64,000 bases of DNA from Cytophaga aurantiaca DSM 3654. Lineage in GTDB: Bacteria; Bacteroidota; Bacteroidia; Cytophagales; Cytophagaceae. The notes under the pieces are model-generated. The model worked only from the letters and a program-made list of their open reading frames with translations, made no database searches and was not told the origin of the DNA. The position numbers were made by a program, and so were the translations under genes. Each line of letters begins with the position of its first letter. The first letter of the stretch is position 1. Below are positions 26,800 to 36,344 of this stretch, in pieces. The stretch lies in assembly GCF_000379725.1 (NCBI RefSeq), contig NZ_KB903643.1, forward strand, positions 186,001 through 250,000, given 5' to 3'.

Positions 26800-27828
26800 A
26801 TGAGAAGCGGTTATCTATTTATTATTTTTTGTTTTCTTAATTGCACGAATTCAACAGAAGAAAAGAATTCAATGGTTCTTACCGATTCAGTTCCGTCTCC
26901 GACAGAATATGCTGCAGACACATTAAAGGTGGAGGAGCGTCAGTTAACAGCAGATGATACAATTGCAGCATCAAAAGTTGTATATGTATCACCTGTAGAT
27001 GGTGAATTCATGTATGAGTCAATGGATAAAACCATTGAGCCGCCAAATCGGGTAGATTTTTGCCAATATCTTGAAGTACTTACAGAATATCCGCAGTGGT
27101 ATAAAGTGCGGAAAGGATATAGGTATGATGCTTCGGTTTTTTATATTCCTGTTTCGTCCACTTCATCTCAATTTCCGGCATCGTTTACACTGCAGTATCC
27201 TTCTTTCACTATTTGTTTGAAAGGGATTTTAGTAGATTTTGATGACGATTACAATTATGTTGGTACAGACGAAGAGATAGCTGTTAATCCTATTGTAAAT
27301 GTCAAAAAAGATACGATTTTCATTTCCGAACAATTTGATTCATATCAATATCCTAAACTTATTCAGATCATCCCTAAAAATAAAAATGATCAGTTTAAAA
27401 TTTCATATACGTATACACATAGCATCGTTGAAGCCCTTGATCATCGTTCAACGAAATTAACACAAGAGCGACAGAATAAATATGACTATGAACAGTTGTC
27501 GGATGTTTTGCCATATACTGCATTGTCAGATTCTTTACGTTATTATTTCAGATTGCCATTAGATTCAGATGTTTCAATAAGCGAAGACCAACTCAAAACA
27601 TATAAGCAAATCATGAAAAAGAAGTATCAATTAAAAGATACGATTGTTAATATTCCTTATGAAAGTGAATATGGGGATGATACCATCTATATTCAATTCA
27701 CCCGCAATTCAAAATTATTTCAATATGGTCTTAATGATACCAGATACATTCGTATTGATAGAATTGAACAAGGAAAAATAAAAGAGTCTAAATATTTTGT
27801 GATTTTAAATATAAATGGAGGATGTTGA
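26800..27828 (+). CDS. Unknown lipoprotein with SH3-like stretch
   Basis: 342 residues, with a lipoprotein signal and lipobox FLNC (Cys15) followed by a Glu/Asp/Ser linker. Residues about 65-110 (VYVSPVDGEF ... FCQYLEVLTEYPQWYKVRK) have the spacing of an SH3-like domain. The rest is beta-rich and not recognised. The overall plan (lipobox, linker, SH3-like part, larger unknown domain) recalls the lipoprotein at 2572. It is convergent with the GlxA-type regulator, 33 bases apart. Confidence 0.65.
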   Translation: MRSGYLFIIFCFLNCTNSTEEKNSMVLTDSVPSPTEYAADTLKVEERQLTADDTIAASKVVYVSPVDGEFMYESMDKTIEPPNRVDFCQYLEVLTEYPQWYKVRKGYRYDASVFYIPVSSTSSQFPASFTLQYPSFTICLKGILVDFDDDYNYVGTDEEIAVNPIVNVKKDTIFISEQFDSYQYPKLIQIIPKNKNDQFKISYTYTHSIVEALDHRSTKLTQERQNKYDYEQLSDVLPYTALSDSLRYYFRLPLDSDVSISEDQLKTYKQIMKKKYQLKDTIVNIPYESEYGDDTIYIQFTRNSKLFQYGLNDTRYIRIDRIEQGKIKESKYFVILNINGGC

Positions 27829-27861
27829 TCTATAATTAGTCACACGAAAATAATAATGTTA

Positions 27862-28833
27862 TTACATTACTGTAGCATATTTCGATTTGTATTCCAGCGG
27901 GGACAAGCCTGTTATTTTTTTGAATACTTCTCTGAACGCTTTATCATCCGCATATCCAACATCCTGCATCACTTCAAAAATACTTTTACGTCCTTTTTCC
28001 AAGGTACCTTTTGCAACTTCAACTTTTACACGTTGCAGATATTCTACCGGAGTATTTCCTGTCGCCTTAATAAAACGTCTGTCGAAATTACGTCTGCTTG
28101 TTGCAAGTTTTGACGCCAGTTCTTCAAACGATATTTTTTCACTAAGGTGTTCTTCAATATAGGTTTGAGCCTTGCTGATCACCGCATCGCCGTGATTTTT
28201 CTGTACCTGAAAAATGGCAAAAGGAGATTGCGAAGTACGATCAATTTCAATCTGAAAAACTTTTGAACAATAGATGGCCGTTTGTCTGTCAAAATATTTT
28301 TCAACCAGAAAAAGTATGAGATTCAGAAACGAGTAGGCACCACCATTTGTATAGATGCCTTTTTCTGCGGCAATGAGTTTGTCAACCTGAAGATCAATGT
28401 TTGGAAACATACGTCTGAAATCGTTTGCAGCATTCCAATGTGTGGAACATGTTTTTCCATCCAGCAATCCGGTTGCAGCTACTAAAAAAGAACCCGTACA
28501 GATACTCGCGATTTCAGCACCGTTCTTATATTGTTCTTTGATCCACTGAATCAATTTTCCATTATCTTTTAACACGGTATCGTAATCGTAGGAAAGAGAA
28601 GGAATAACTATGATATCCGTTTTGATGATTGAATCGATCGGAACAGGATGAAGCGAAAAATATCCGACGCTTGTTTTTAACTCCGTTTCGAAACTTGCTA
28701 TCTGTACGTCGAACAATGCTTTGTTTCCGATGCGTTGCCAATAGGCATTTGCGCGCGTCAGAATTTCATAAGAGCCTGTAATGCTGCTTAGGTTGATGTT
28801 ACCTGTGGGAACTACGATTGTTACTTGCTTCAT
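27862..28833 (-). CDS. GlxA-type AraC-family transcriptional regulator
   Basis: 323 residues: an N-terminal DJ-1/PfpI-like domain (about 1-200) with the SICTGSF elbow Cys, then a C-terminal AraC-type double helix-turn-helix (about 218-320). Landmarks of the latter are FEELASKLATSRRNFDRRF and GYADDKAFREVFKKITGLSPLEY. GlxA-type regulators sense small metabolites through the first domain; the effector here is unknown. The gene is divergent from the SRPBCC gene at 28997 across 163 bases, so it may control it. Confidence 0.9.
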   Translation of the reverse strand: MKQVTIVVPTGNINLSSITGSYEILTRANAYWQRIGNKALFDVQIASFETELKTSVGYFSLHPVPIDSIIKTDIIVIPSLSYDYDTVLKDNGKLIQWIKEQYKNGAEIASICTGSFLVAATGLLDGKTCSTHWNAANDFRRMFPNIDLQVDKLIAAEKGIYTNGGAYSFLNLILFLVEKYFDRQTAIYCSKVFQIEIDRTSQSPFAIFQVQKNHGDAVISKAQTYIEEHLSEKISFEELASKLATSRRNFDRRFIKATGNTPVEYLQRVKVEVAKGTLEKGRKSIFEVMQDVGYADDKAFREVFKKITGLSPLEYKSKYATVM

Positions 28834-28927
28834 ACGAGTGAATTTTTACAAAGGTAGTCAGTTGTGTTGTCCAAATCAACCCTGAATAATGTCCATTTGA
28901 TGCCCTGTTTATCTTAAATTGAGACAG

Positions 28928-28935
28928 TATTTTTG
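28928..28935 (+). promoter_or_regulatory. Possible -7 box (TATTTTTG)
   Basis: Exact TAnnTTTG match 61 bases before the ATG of the SRPBCC gene at 28997, within the gap shared with the GlxA-type regulator. No TTG at 17-23 bases upstream. Confidence 0.4.
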
Positions 28936-28996
28936 TTGGATTCAACTAAGAATCAATTATTGTTCATATATTTTAATAAACTAAATAACAAACAGC

Positions 28997-29485
28997 ATGG
29001 CAACGAAAGATTTAAGCTACACAATATCTGTAGACCAAACACCCAAAGAAGCATTCGATGCAATCAACAATGTGCGCGGCTGGTGGTCCGAAGAAATTGA
29101 AGGCAGTACCGATACATTGAATGAAACATTTGTGTATCAATACGAAGATATACATTATGCGCAGATCACCTTGATCGAAAGCATTCCGAACGAACGGGTT
29201 GTATGGTTTGTAAAGTACAATTATTTCAAAATGACAAAAGACAGAAGCGAGTGGACAGGTACAAAGATCAGTTTTGATATTTCTAAAAAAGGGGGCAAGA
29301 CAGAGATCTGTTTTATACATCATGGTTTGGTGCCTGATTTTGAATGCTATGAGATCTGTTCAAATGCCTGGGCACAATACATTCAGCAAAGTTTAAAAGA
29401 TTTGATTGCTACAGGAAAAGGAAATCCGAATGGCAAAGGCAAGCCTACCACTGCAGACGAAGAACGCCTTTCTTCTAAAAAATAA
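28997..29485 (+). CDS. SRPBCC (AHSA1-like) domain protein 1
   Basis: 162 residues forming one START/SRPBCC helix-grip domain: SVDQTPKEAFDAINNVRGWWS at the start, WTGTKISFDISKKGG-x-TEICFIHHGLVPDFECYEIC in the second half, and a C-terminal helix WAQYIQQSLKDLIATGKG. The family binds small hydrophobic ligands or co-chaperones Hsp90-like proteins; the ligand here is unknown. A Lys-rich tail ends the protein. It is followed by a hairpin and a homologous gene (29566), a tandem duplication. Confidence 0.85.
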   Translation: MATKDLSYTISVDQTPKEAFDAINNVRGWWSEEIEGSTDTLNETFVYQYEDIHYAQITLIESIPNERVVWFVKYNYFKMTKDRSEWTGTKISFDISKKGGKTEICFIHHGLVPDFECYEICSNAWAQYIQQSLKDLIATGKGNPNGKGKPTTADEERLSSKK

Positions 29486-29498
29486 ATAATGAGGTATT

Positions 29499-29541
29499 TG
29501 TACCCGCATAATTTTCTGCATCGGAAAATTGTGCGGGTACA
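29499..29541 (+). terminator. Long hairpin between the two SRPBCC genes
   Basis: 18-bp arms (29499-29516 with 29524-29541) with a single G-T wobble and a 7-base loop. There is no strong T-run, so it may attenuate rather than fully stop transcription. Confidence 0.6.
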
Positions 29542-29565
29542 TATAGTTCGTACATAAACTTTTTA

Positions 29566-30012
29566 ATGCAAATGAAAAATAAAGATTATTCAATAGAGCT
29601 TATAGTCGATAAACCCATTCATGAGGTATTCAATAGTATCAATACTGTTGCAGCATGGTGGACAGACGACATTAAAGGCAGTACAGAAAAACTAAACGAT
29701 GTATTTACAGTTCAGTTTGCAGATATGCACATATCAACTCAGAAAATTATAGAACTTATTCCCGATAAGAAAATTGTTTGGCTTGTTACAGATAGTCATC
29801 TTAGTTTTCTCAAAGATAAAAGTGAATGGACAAACACTGAAATTCATTTTGAATTAAGTCGTTCGAACAATCAAACTCATATTCTATTCACACACGTTGG
29901 CCTGGTTCCAAACATTGAGTGTTATAAAGATTGTACAAAAGGCTGGGATTATTATGTAAAAGGAAGTTTGTATAAGTTTCTAACAGAAGGAAAAGGAACA
30001 CCAGGTTTGTAG
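29566..30012 (+). CDS. SRPBCC (AHSA1-like) domain protein 2
   Basis: 148 residues, clearly paralogous to the product of 28997: SIELIVDKPIHEVFNSIN-x-VAAWWTDDIKGS, KSEWTNTEIHFELS, TH-x-GLVPNIECYKDCTKGWDYYVKGSL. It lacks the Lys-rich tail. The two copies have drifted far apart in sequence, so the duplication is old and the ligands may differ. Single-domain cytosolic protein. Confidence 0.85.
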   Translation: MQMKNKDYSIELIVDKPIHEVFNSINTVAAWWTDDIKGSTEKLNDVFTVQFADMHISTQKIIELIPDKKIVWLVTDSHLSFLKDKSEWTNTEIHFELSRSNNQTHILFTHVGLVPNIECYKDCTKGWDYYVKGSLYKFLTEGKGTPGL

Positions 30013-30030
30013 TGAACAACGTGGGGTATA

Positions 30031-31149
30031 TTATATTTGAGAAGCATTGTGTTGCTTTAATTTCGGATGAATGATTTTTTGCTGAATTTTTTTGAATGCT
30101 GTTTTTTTCTCCGGATCTTCTGAAGCAAACAGGATCGCATATTTATTCCATTCCGGATTGCTTTCAATCAAAGCTTTTGCAATACCTAAGAACGGTACAA
30201 ACAATACCATTCCGGAGACTCCCCAGATAATAGCGCCCAGCATTACAGCTGATAACACAAGAAAAGCATTGATCTCCATTTTATCTCCAACCAATTTGGG
30301 ACGTAAAATATTTTCCTGAATCATATTAGAGAAGTATAAACAAACAGTTATATAAATAACTGTTGATCCGGATTCTTTTGTGATCCAGACAAAAGATAAG
30401 ATACCAACGTAGGCAATTAAATTTCCGATGTAGGGAATGATATTTAAAACAGCAAGGAAGATACTGAAAAAGAGTGCTGATTTAATTCCAAACAGCATTA
30501 GAATAATATAGGTCATGACTGCAGTAACCAAAGTCAATATCATGGTTCCCCAGAGATAATTTTTAACGCTGGTTAAGGATTTTGTTATGAAGTTTTGTAT
30601 GGTTTCAAGATCTTCTCCTTTATAATTTTTTTGGTAAAAATCTTTAATCAGACCTCGTAAATTTAAAATGAAAAATAAAAAAACGGGTGTAAGTGCAAGT
30701 GTTAAGATATTTGTACCAACGCTACTTAATTGCAGCGATAATAGACCAATGCCATTTTTAAGCATATTGGATAAACTTTCTTTTAAACTATTGGGTTCAT
30801 AAAAATGCAAACCGCTTTTTGATTGCAAATATAAAATAGACGATTCGATTCCTTCTTTGATTTTATGCAATACATTATCATTTGTTTGTATGATCACCAA
30901 AGCCTGTGTAATTAAAAAATATAATGTAAAAAACATTAAAACGCAGAATAACATTGTAACAAGAATAGATGTGATTGTTCTGTTCAATCCCTTACGTTCC
31001 AGAAACGTACAGACTGGATATAATAAACAAGCAAATAAAAAAGCCCAGGATACCGGTATCAACCAGGTGCTGGCAAAAATCATCACGGCAATCAATATTA
31101 CACCGATCAATAAATTCTGAAGTACTTTTGAATTGTGTATTTGTTCCAT
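30031..31149 (-). CDS. AI-2E family (PerM-like) membrane transporter
   Basis: 372 residues with about eight hydrophobic helices and a large loop after the second. The C-terminal half (LFGIKSALFFSIFLAVLNIIPYIG, WITKESG, QENILRPKLVGDKMEINAF, GMVLFVPFLGIAKAL) is the conserved core of the AI-2E/TqsA/PerM family. Members export signalling molecules or sodium/protons; the substrate here is not known. It lies 29 bases downstream of the PNPOx-like gene and shares its operon. Confidence 0.9.
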   Translation of the reverse strand: MEQIHNSKVLQNLLIGVILIAVMIFASTWLIPVSWAFLFACLLYPVCTFLERKGLNRTITSILVTMLFCVLMFFTLYFLITQALVIIQTNDNVLHKIKEGIESSILYLQSKSGLHFYEPNSLKESLSNMLKNGIGLLSLQLSSVGTNILTLALTPVFLFFILNLRGLIKDFYQKNYKGEDLETIQNFITKSLTSVKNYLWGTMILTLVTAVMTYIILMLFGIKSALFFSIFLAVLNIIPYIGNLIAYVGILSFVWITKESGSTVIYITVCLYFSNMIQENILRPKLVGDKMEINAFLVLSAVMLGAIIWGVSGMVLFVPFLGIAKALIESNPEWNKYAILFASEDPEKKTAFKKIQQKIIHPKLKQHNASQI

Positions 31150-31178
31150 AAGGAGATAATTTTGTTAGTCAGCTTCCC

Positions 31179-31727
31179 TTATCCGTGCGAAATATGTGTT
31201 TTATGAATAGGTTGATTTTGTAATTCACCTTGAATGGAATCATCTAATGTTATCCCTGTTGCAGCGCCGATAAGTATTTTTATTCCTGCGATAAAATTGC
31301 CATGTTTTGTATCCCAGTAATATCCATGAGCTGGTATAAATTTTATAATTGAAATACGTGGATCATTTTGACCTTCTGTAAACCATGTTTTTAAAAATGG
31401 ATTCCATAATTCTGCTATCATGCGCTTATCTTTTAAAACTTGTGCCTTTCCGGACAAGTGCATAAAATCTGAATGCTGGTTATTTTGAAAATATAAATAA
31501 ATGAAACTATTTTCTTCGATTTCTTTATTTTGATTGCTGTCGCTTGCACTCAGAAACCAAATAGCACCTTCTTTATCTACCCGCTGAACAGTCATAGGTC
31601 TTGAACCTGCGGATGTACATAAAAAACATGTTTGTCCATCTGCTAATTCAATAATTTTTTTTATGGAAGCTGCATCTGTTAAATCCTGATGATTTTTTTC
31701 CCGTTGATTTTTGTCTATGCTGTTCAT
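31179..31727 (-). CDS. PNPOx-like flavin-binding general stress protein
   Basis: 182 residues. LADGQTCFLCTSAGSRPMTVQRVDKEGAIWFLSASDSNQNKEI, a strand with SFIYLYFQNNQHSDFMHLSGKAQVLKD, then ELWNPFLKTWFTEGQNDPRISIIKF are typical of the general stress protein 26 branch of the pyridoxamine 5'-phosphate oxidase-like split-barrel family. These bind FMN or FAD. Cytosolic. It is first in an operon with the AI-2E family gene. Confidence 0.85.
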   Translation of the reverse strand: MNSIDKNQREKNHQDLTDAASIKKIIELADGQTCFLCTSAGSRPMTVQRVDKEGAIWFLSASDSNQNKEIEENSFIYLYFQNNQHSDFMHLSGKAQVLKDKRMIAELWNPFLKTWFTEGQNDPRISIIKFIPAHGYYWDTKHGNFIAGIKILIGAATGITLDDSIQGELQNQPIHKTHISHG

Positions 31728-31932
31728 ATGGCTAAAATTTGGTGAAAGATATATGCAAATAGGTCAAATGCAAATAAAAATTATTACACTAAAAATGCTA
31801 AAAATTACAATTTACACAGATACAGAATTTCGACCATTTATGTAAATGATATAATTTTATTCTGAAAATCTGTAAAACATCTTTATACATAATTATAGAT
31901 TTTTGTTATACATAATAATTAATAAAATAAAT

Positions 31933-32310
31933 ATGCTTGAACAAGTCTTTTGGCTGTTTATTCTGGCAATTCCCATTGCATGTATTTCATGGACAGTAAC
32001 ACATGAAGAGGTGTTTAAAGAACCCCGTGAATATTGCATTCATAAAAGTAAAACATGTAAATCTTTATTGCATCGTAAGTTCTTTTACCTGTTTACCTGT
32101 GAATATTGTTTCAGTCATTATGTAACCTTATTTATTCTGTTCATTACAGAATATAAATTATTTTATTCGGATTGGCGTGGGTATTTGCTGGCAGGTTTTG
32201 CATTGGTTTGGATTGCGAATTTATATATGAGTCTTCACTTGTTGCTTCGCCAAGCAATCGTAAAAGAGAAGAGCGAAATTCAGGTATTAGAGAATAAAAC
32301 AAACAATTGA
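31933..32310 (+). CDS. Small unknown membrane protein with CXXC motif
   Basis: I prefer the ATG at 31933 (125 residues) to a TTG at 31903. The protein has an N-terminal hydrophobic segment (LEQVFWLFILAIPIACISW), a Cys-containing loop (HKSKTCKSLL), the motif FTCEYCFSHY at the start of a second membrane segment, and a third (YLLAGFALVWIANLYMSL). The CEYC pair at a membrane border could bind metal or take part in disulfide exchange. Family not recognised. Lies among stress-type genes. Confidence 0.6.
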   Translation: MLEQVFWLFILAIPIACISWTVTHEEVFKEPREYCIHKSKTCKSLLHRKFFYLFTCEYCFSHYVTLFILFITEYKLFYSDWRGYLLAGFALVWIANLYMSLHLLLRQAIVKEKSEIQVLENKTNN

Positions 32311-32386
32311 TCTTTCAATCAGCTGAATCTTTCAACGAGTTATGGAAATTAAAAGCTGTATTGTTCAACTGTCCAAATAAAATAAT

Positions 32387-32590
32387 ATGGCAAAGTATTC
32401 TAAAAAAGCACAGGAATATGTTGAGAGTGCGATGCATCGCATGCATGAAGGAAAGTTAAAATCCAGCAGTGGCGATAAAGTTGTAAATCCGAAACAAGCC
32501 ATAGCTATAGGCTTATCGGAAGCAAAAGAAAAGGGAGCTAAAGTGCCTACGAAAAAAACTGTATCTAAAAAATCAACAACTAAAAAATAA
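32387..32590 (+). CDS. Small basic DUF6496-like protein
   Basis: 67 residues. YSKKAQEYVESAMHRMHEGKLKSS and NPKQAIAIGLSEAKEKGAKVP are characteristic of a small family often found beside stress and topoisomerase IB genes. The tail is a run of Lys/Ser/Thr and suggests nucleic-acid binding. The gene sits 116 bases before topoisomerase IB, in line with that habit. Family name from memory. Confidence 0.7.
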   Translation: MAKYSKKAQEYVESAMHRMHEGKLKSSSGDKVVNPKQAIAIGLSEAKEKGAKVPTKKTVSKKSTTKK

Positions 32591-32705
32591 AAAATATGAA
32601 AGACATTACTTTAGAAGAAGTTTACGAAGTGGATTTCTTGTTTATTTAAAATGAACTGTGGCAGTACAGATTCTAACGATCGATAAGAGTTAAATAGATA
32701 ATTTT

Positions 32706-33815
32706 ATGACGCTAGCGCAAACAGCAGTTTCGGAATTTATTATATCAAAAAGTAAGATTGCCAAATGTGTCAAAGATTACGAAGCAAGTGCAAAGCTTGC
32801 CAATTTGATATATGTAGGTGATAATGAAGAGGGGATTATCCGTAAAAAGAGAGGAACTGCATTTTCGTATTACTACAAAGATGAAAAAATTTCGGATAAA
32901 AAGATCCTGAAACGTATTAAGCAATTGGTTATTCCGCCTGCTTGGGAAAACGTATGGATTTGTTTGAAAGAATATGGACATATTCAGGCAACAGGAATTG
33001 ATTCTAAAAAAAGAAAACAATACCGCTATCATCCCAATTGGTCCAATTTTAGAGATCAGACAAAATATTACCGATTAAAAGAATTTGCATCTGTATTGCC
33101 TGCAATACGATCTAAGATAAAAGAAGACCTTGCTCAGCGTGGATATCCGCGTACGAAGGTGTTGGCAGCAATCATCAGCATTATGGAATCAACCAGCATT
33201 CGTGTTGGTAATAATGTATACGAAAAGCTCTACGGTTCTTATGGCTTGTCAACGATGCAAGATAAGCATGTTAAGATCAAAGGAGATGAGGTACGCTTTC
33301 TGTTCAAAGGTAAAAAAGGCGTGTATCACAGAATTAGTCTGAAGAGCAGAAAGCTTGCTCATATTATTTCTCAATGTAAGGACATTCCCGGAAAAGAATT
33401 GTTTCAATATTTTGATGAAGCCGGCAACAACCACTGTATTGATTCAGGTGATGTAAATGCGTATATCCGTGAAATATCGGGAGGAGATTTTACAAGCAAA
33501 GATTTTCGCACCTGGACAGGAACAGTGAAATGTTTACAAGCCTTTAGAAATTTGGGTTACGGTGAAAATAAAACACATGTAAAACGGTTGATGAATGAAG
33601 CAATGGACATTGTTGCACATCAATTAGGAAATACCCGTAGTGTTTGTAAAAAGCATTATATACATCCCGGCATTTTAACAGATTATGAAAATGGAAAACT
33701 GGAGAAGTATATTAACAAAATTCTGGAGATGGAAACAAAGATGGAAACAAATAATAATTCAAGTCCTTTAATTACACCTACAGAACTGGTGTTGGTCGAT
33801 TTTCTCAAAAAATAA
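32706..33815 (+). CDS. DNA topoisomerase IB
   Basis: 369 residues with the bacterial (poxvirus-like) topoisomerase IB layout. The N-terminal domain has IPPAWENVWICLKEYGHIQATG and RYHPNWSNFRDQTKYYRL; the catalytic domain has MESTSIRVGN, FRTWTGTVKCLQAF and NTRSVCKKHYIHP. Tyr318 is the expected nucleophile. The enzyme relaxes supercoils by transient single-strand nicking through a 3'-phosphotyrosine. Cytosolic; probably stress-linked from its neighbours. Confidence 0.93.
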   Translation: MTLAQTAVSEFIISKSKIAKCVKDYEASAKLANLIYVGDNEEGIIRKKRGTAFSYYYKDEKISDKKILKRIKQLVIPPAWENVWICLKEYGHIQATGIDSKKRKQYRYHPNWSNFRDQTKYYRLKEFASVLPAIRSKIKEDLAQRGYPRTKVLAAIISIMESTSIRVGNNVYEKLYGSYGLSTMQDKHVKIKGDEVRFLFKGKKGVYHRISLKSRKLAHIISQCKDIPGKELFQYFDEAGNNHCIDSGDVNAYIREISGGDFTSKDFRTWTGTVKCLQAFRNLGYGENKTHVKRLMNEAMDIVAHQLGNTRSVCKKHYIHPGILTDYENGKLEKYINKILEMETKMETNNNSSPLITPTELVLVDFLKK

Positions 33816-33824
33816 AATATCCAT

Positions 33825-34469
33825 ATGAAAAATAAAATACTTTTAACAGCGATTTTGTATTGTGTTGGCATACTTGCTTTTGCTCAACGAACATCTATAG
33901 GTATAACTGTCGGTTCCGGGACAACATGGATGTCTAATAGCGGACAGCATGTTGTTCATAAAGAATCATGTAATGTTGGTGCTGCTTTTGTATATAGCAC
34001 TCAAACTCATTGGGGTTTGGGTATTGATGTTAAATATTCACGAGAAGGTTATAAACATACTTATAATGGAACATTAGCTTATGAAGGAAAAAAGATGGAT
34101 GAACGTGTAAGTAGTGATTTCATTCGGATACCTATTCGTGCGATTTATTTTTTTAATGACAATTCGCACAACGTAAGGCCAAATATTTCTTTAGGTCCCA
34201 GTTTTGGTTTTCTTACCGGAGGTAAAATCAGAAATGAAGATGATAATACCATTTATACAAAAACTCCGGTTAAAGATGCTTACAATTCATTTGATTTCGG
34301 AATACAAGGGACGATCGGCTTAAGCTTTAAATTAAGAGAAACGCTTTGGTTAAGTACGGATATAGCATATTATCATGGATTGATCGTACAAAATACATAT
34401 GGTTCCAACAATATGATGAATAGGAATTTGGTTTTGAATTTGGGCTTACGAATTGGCATAAATAAATAA
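33825..34469 (+). CDS. Small outer-membrane beta-barrel protein
   Basis: 214 residues with a clean signal peptide (to LAFAQ) and alternating amphipathic strands ending in an aromatic-poor but regular NLGLRIGINK strand. The start of the mature part (SIGITVGSGTTWM) and the RIPIRAIYFF ... PNISLGPSFGFLTGG region match PorT-like eight-stranded barrel proteins common in Bacteroidetes. Nine bases separate it from the topoisomerase gene. Specific role unknown. Confidence 0.75.
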   Translation: MKNKILLTAILYCVGILAFAQRTSIGITVGSGTTWMSNSGQHVVHKESCNVGAAFVYSTQTHWGLGIDVKYSREGYKHTYNGTLAYEGKKMDERVSSDFIRIPIRAIYFFNDNSHNVRPNISLGPSFGFLTGGKIRNEDDNTIYTKTPVKDAYNSFDFGIQGTIGLSFKLRETLWLSTDIAYYHGLIVQNTYGSNNMMNRNLVLNLGLRIGINK

Positions 34470-34482
34470 TATTGAACTCATT

Positions 34483-34525
34483 AAATTCACTGCAAAAACA
34501 GACTTTTTTGCAGTGAATTTTTATT
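34483..34525. terminator. Bidirectional terminator between barrel gene and malQ
   Basis: Perfect 16-bp stem (34483-34498 with 34505-34520) with a 6-base loop and A/T tracts on both sides. Confidence 0.8.
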
Positions 34526-36020
34526 ATATTCTATTGAATAATGTAAGTTCATTTCGAATCTCTTTGGCCAGTTCTTCTGTGAATGGGGCTTGGGAATGCA
34601 GCCTCCATTGCCAGTTTCCATGCAGGCTTCCTGGTCGATTCATTTTTGCTTCCGAACCTAAGTTTAATAAATCCTGTACGGGAAGTATTGCAAGTACTGC
34701 AACAGATGAAATTGCTTTTCGAATAAATTCTTTATTTACATTCGAATGATTTATTTCTTTGTTTAAATAGGTTGAAATGTTTTGTCGGGTTTCATCTGAT
34801 ATTTCTTCTGTATACCAGCCAAGCAACGTATTGTTATCGTGTGTTCCCGTATATACAACATTATTTTGTTTGTAATTATGCGGACTGTGAATACTGGTTG
34901 CAGTATGTTCGCTGAAAGCAAACTGTAATAATTTCATTCCCGGTAGTCTGAATTTTTCGATCAGATCAATTACTGGCTGATCAATTTCTCCAAGATCTTC
35001 CGCAATAAAAGGCAGATCGTTGAGCATTTTCTTTAGCGTATTAAAAAAAGAATTACCAGGCGTTTTTGTCCATTTTCCATTCACCGCCGTATGCTCGGAG
35101 GCAGGAATTTCGTAGTATGCAGAGAATGCACGGAAATGATCCAGGCGGATAATATCACACATAAGCAAGGTGTGTTTTACACGTTTAACCCACCAATCAT
35201 ATTGCGTTTTTTGTAAAGCACTCCAGTTGAATACGGGCATGCCCCATAGTTGTCCGGTTTCTGAAAACATATCTGGCGGAACGCCTGCAACTTTTGCCGG
35301 ACTGCCGTCTTTCGATAATTTAAAATACTCCCGATGTTTCCATACATCACTGCTATCGTGGCTTACATAAAAAGGCATGTCGCCAATGAATTTTATGTTT
35401 TTGTAGTTGCAGTAATTTTTTAATGTATTTAATTGTTTGAAAAACTGATATTGAATAAACTTCTGTTTTTTAATATCATGCTCAAGCGTTTTTTTTATTT
35501 TGGTGATCGCACTTGCTTCTCTGTTTTTTAATTCCTTTGGCCATTCAAGCCACCAGGCACCTCCGTGAAAATTTTTAATAGAAAGAAATAAAGTAAAATC
35601 ATCTAACCAATAAGCATGTTCGCTGCAAAAGGTATTAAATTCGGATGCATCCTTTTTTTCAAAACGTTCAAATGCTTTTGTAAGCAAGCCCATTTTATAA
35701 GCATATGCTTTATCAAATTCTACGTGGTGTTCTTCAAAGATAGGATTTGTGATGTCTTCCGGTAGTAGTAAATCTTCTTTTAATAAAATCTCAGGACTAA
35801 TGAATAATGGATTTCCGGCAAAGGCGGATAAACAGCTATAAGGAGAAAATCCCCGTCCGCCGTCTGTATAGTTCAATGGCAGCGTTTGCCAATAAGTCAT
35901 TCCGCAATTGGATAGATAGTCTGCAAAGGAATAGGCAGAAGGGCCAAAGTCGCCAATACCCGATGAATTATATAAAGAAGAAATATGCAAAAGTGCTCCA
36001 CAGCTACGATTGATTTTCAT
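34524..36020 (-). CDS. malQ: 4-alpha-glucanotransferase (amylomaltase, GH77)
   Basis: 498 residues, typical length for bacterial amylomaltase. Family motifs are all present: HISSLYNSSGIGDFG, YWQTLPLNYTDGGRGFSPYS, FIGDMPFYVSHDSSDVW, the nucleophile region IIRLDHFRAFSAYYEIPA (Asp near 294), the acid/base region FIAEDLGEI (Glu near 340), and YTGTHDNNTLLGWY. It transfers maltosyl and longer glucan units between alpha-1,4-glucans in glycogen or maltodextrin metabolism in the cytosol. It is a single gene with its own terminator, not clustered with other glycogen genes. Confidence 0.95.
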   Translation of the reverse strand: MKINRSCGALLHISSLYNSSGIGDFGPSAYSFADYLSNCGMTYWQTLPLNYTDGGRGFSPYSCLSAFAGNPLFISPEILLKEDLLLPEDITNPIFEEHHVEFDKAYAYKMGLLTKAFERFEKKDASEFNTFCSEHAYWLDDFTLFLSIKNFHGGAWWLEWPKELKNREASAITKIKKTLEHDIKKQKFIQYQFFKQLNTLKNYCNYKNIKFIGDMPFYVSHDSSDVWKHREYFKLSKDGSPAKVAGVPPDMFSETGQLWGMPVFNWSALQKTQYDWWVKRVKHTLLMCDIIRLDHFRAFSAYYEIPASEHTAVNGKWTKTPGNSFFNTLKKMLNDLPFIAEDLGEIDQPVIDLIEKFRLPGMKLLQFAFSEHTATSIHSPHNYKQNNVVYTGTHDNNTLLGWYTEEISDETRQNISTYLNKEINHSNVNKEFIRKAISSVAVLAILPVQDLLNLGSEAKMNRPGSLHGNWQWRLHSQAPFTEELAKEIRNELTLFNRI

Positions 36021-36281
36021 ATGTAATGCGTTTGAAATAAATAATTAAATTGCCCTTATTAAAGATAAGAAATATCAGGACTTTATGAAGTAAAAGATGA
36101 ATTAAGTATATGCAACCAATGAATTGCTTAGGCAGCAGTGTATCACAATAGAATATGTTCTTGTAAGAATTTGATTTTTTTCCACACCATGCTTACTTTT
36201 TGCTCTTTTGAATGTCTTTATTATAAAGTTGGTGGTATGCCAACAGAAAAAGTGAACGATAAGGCTTCTTCAGGAATAAAA

Positions 36282-36325
36282 AATAAAGAGGAAGTGTGTT
36301 GATTAGACACCGCTTCCTCTTTATT
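36282..36325 (-). terminator. Terminator for the small lipoprotein gene
   Basis: 13-bp arms (36282-36294 with 36313-36325), loop partly paired by GTGT/ACAC. On the minus strand it runs into a U-rich tail. Confidence 0.7.
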
Positions 36326-36344
36326 GGGGGAGATTAAATGTTTG

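Noticed and set aside
32596-32649. 17-codon frame before the topoisomerase IB gene
   Set aside because: Too short, no recognisable content and no terminator; it could be a leader peptide but nothing supports it.
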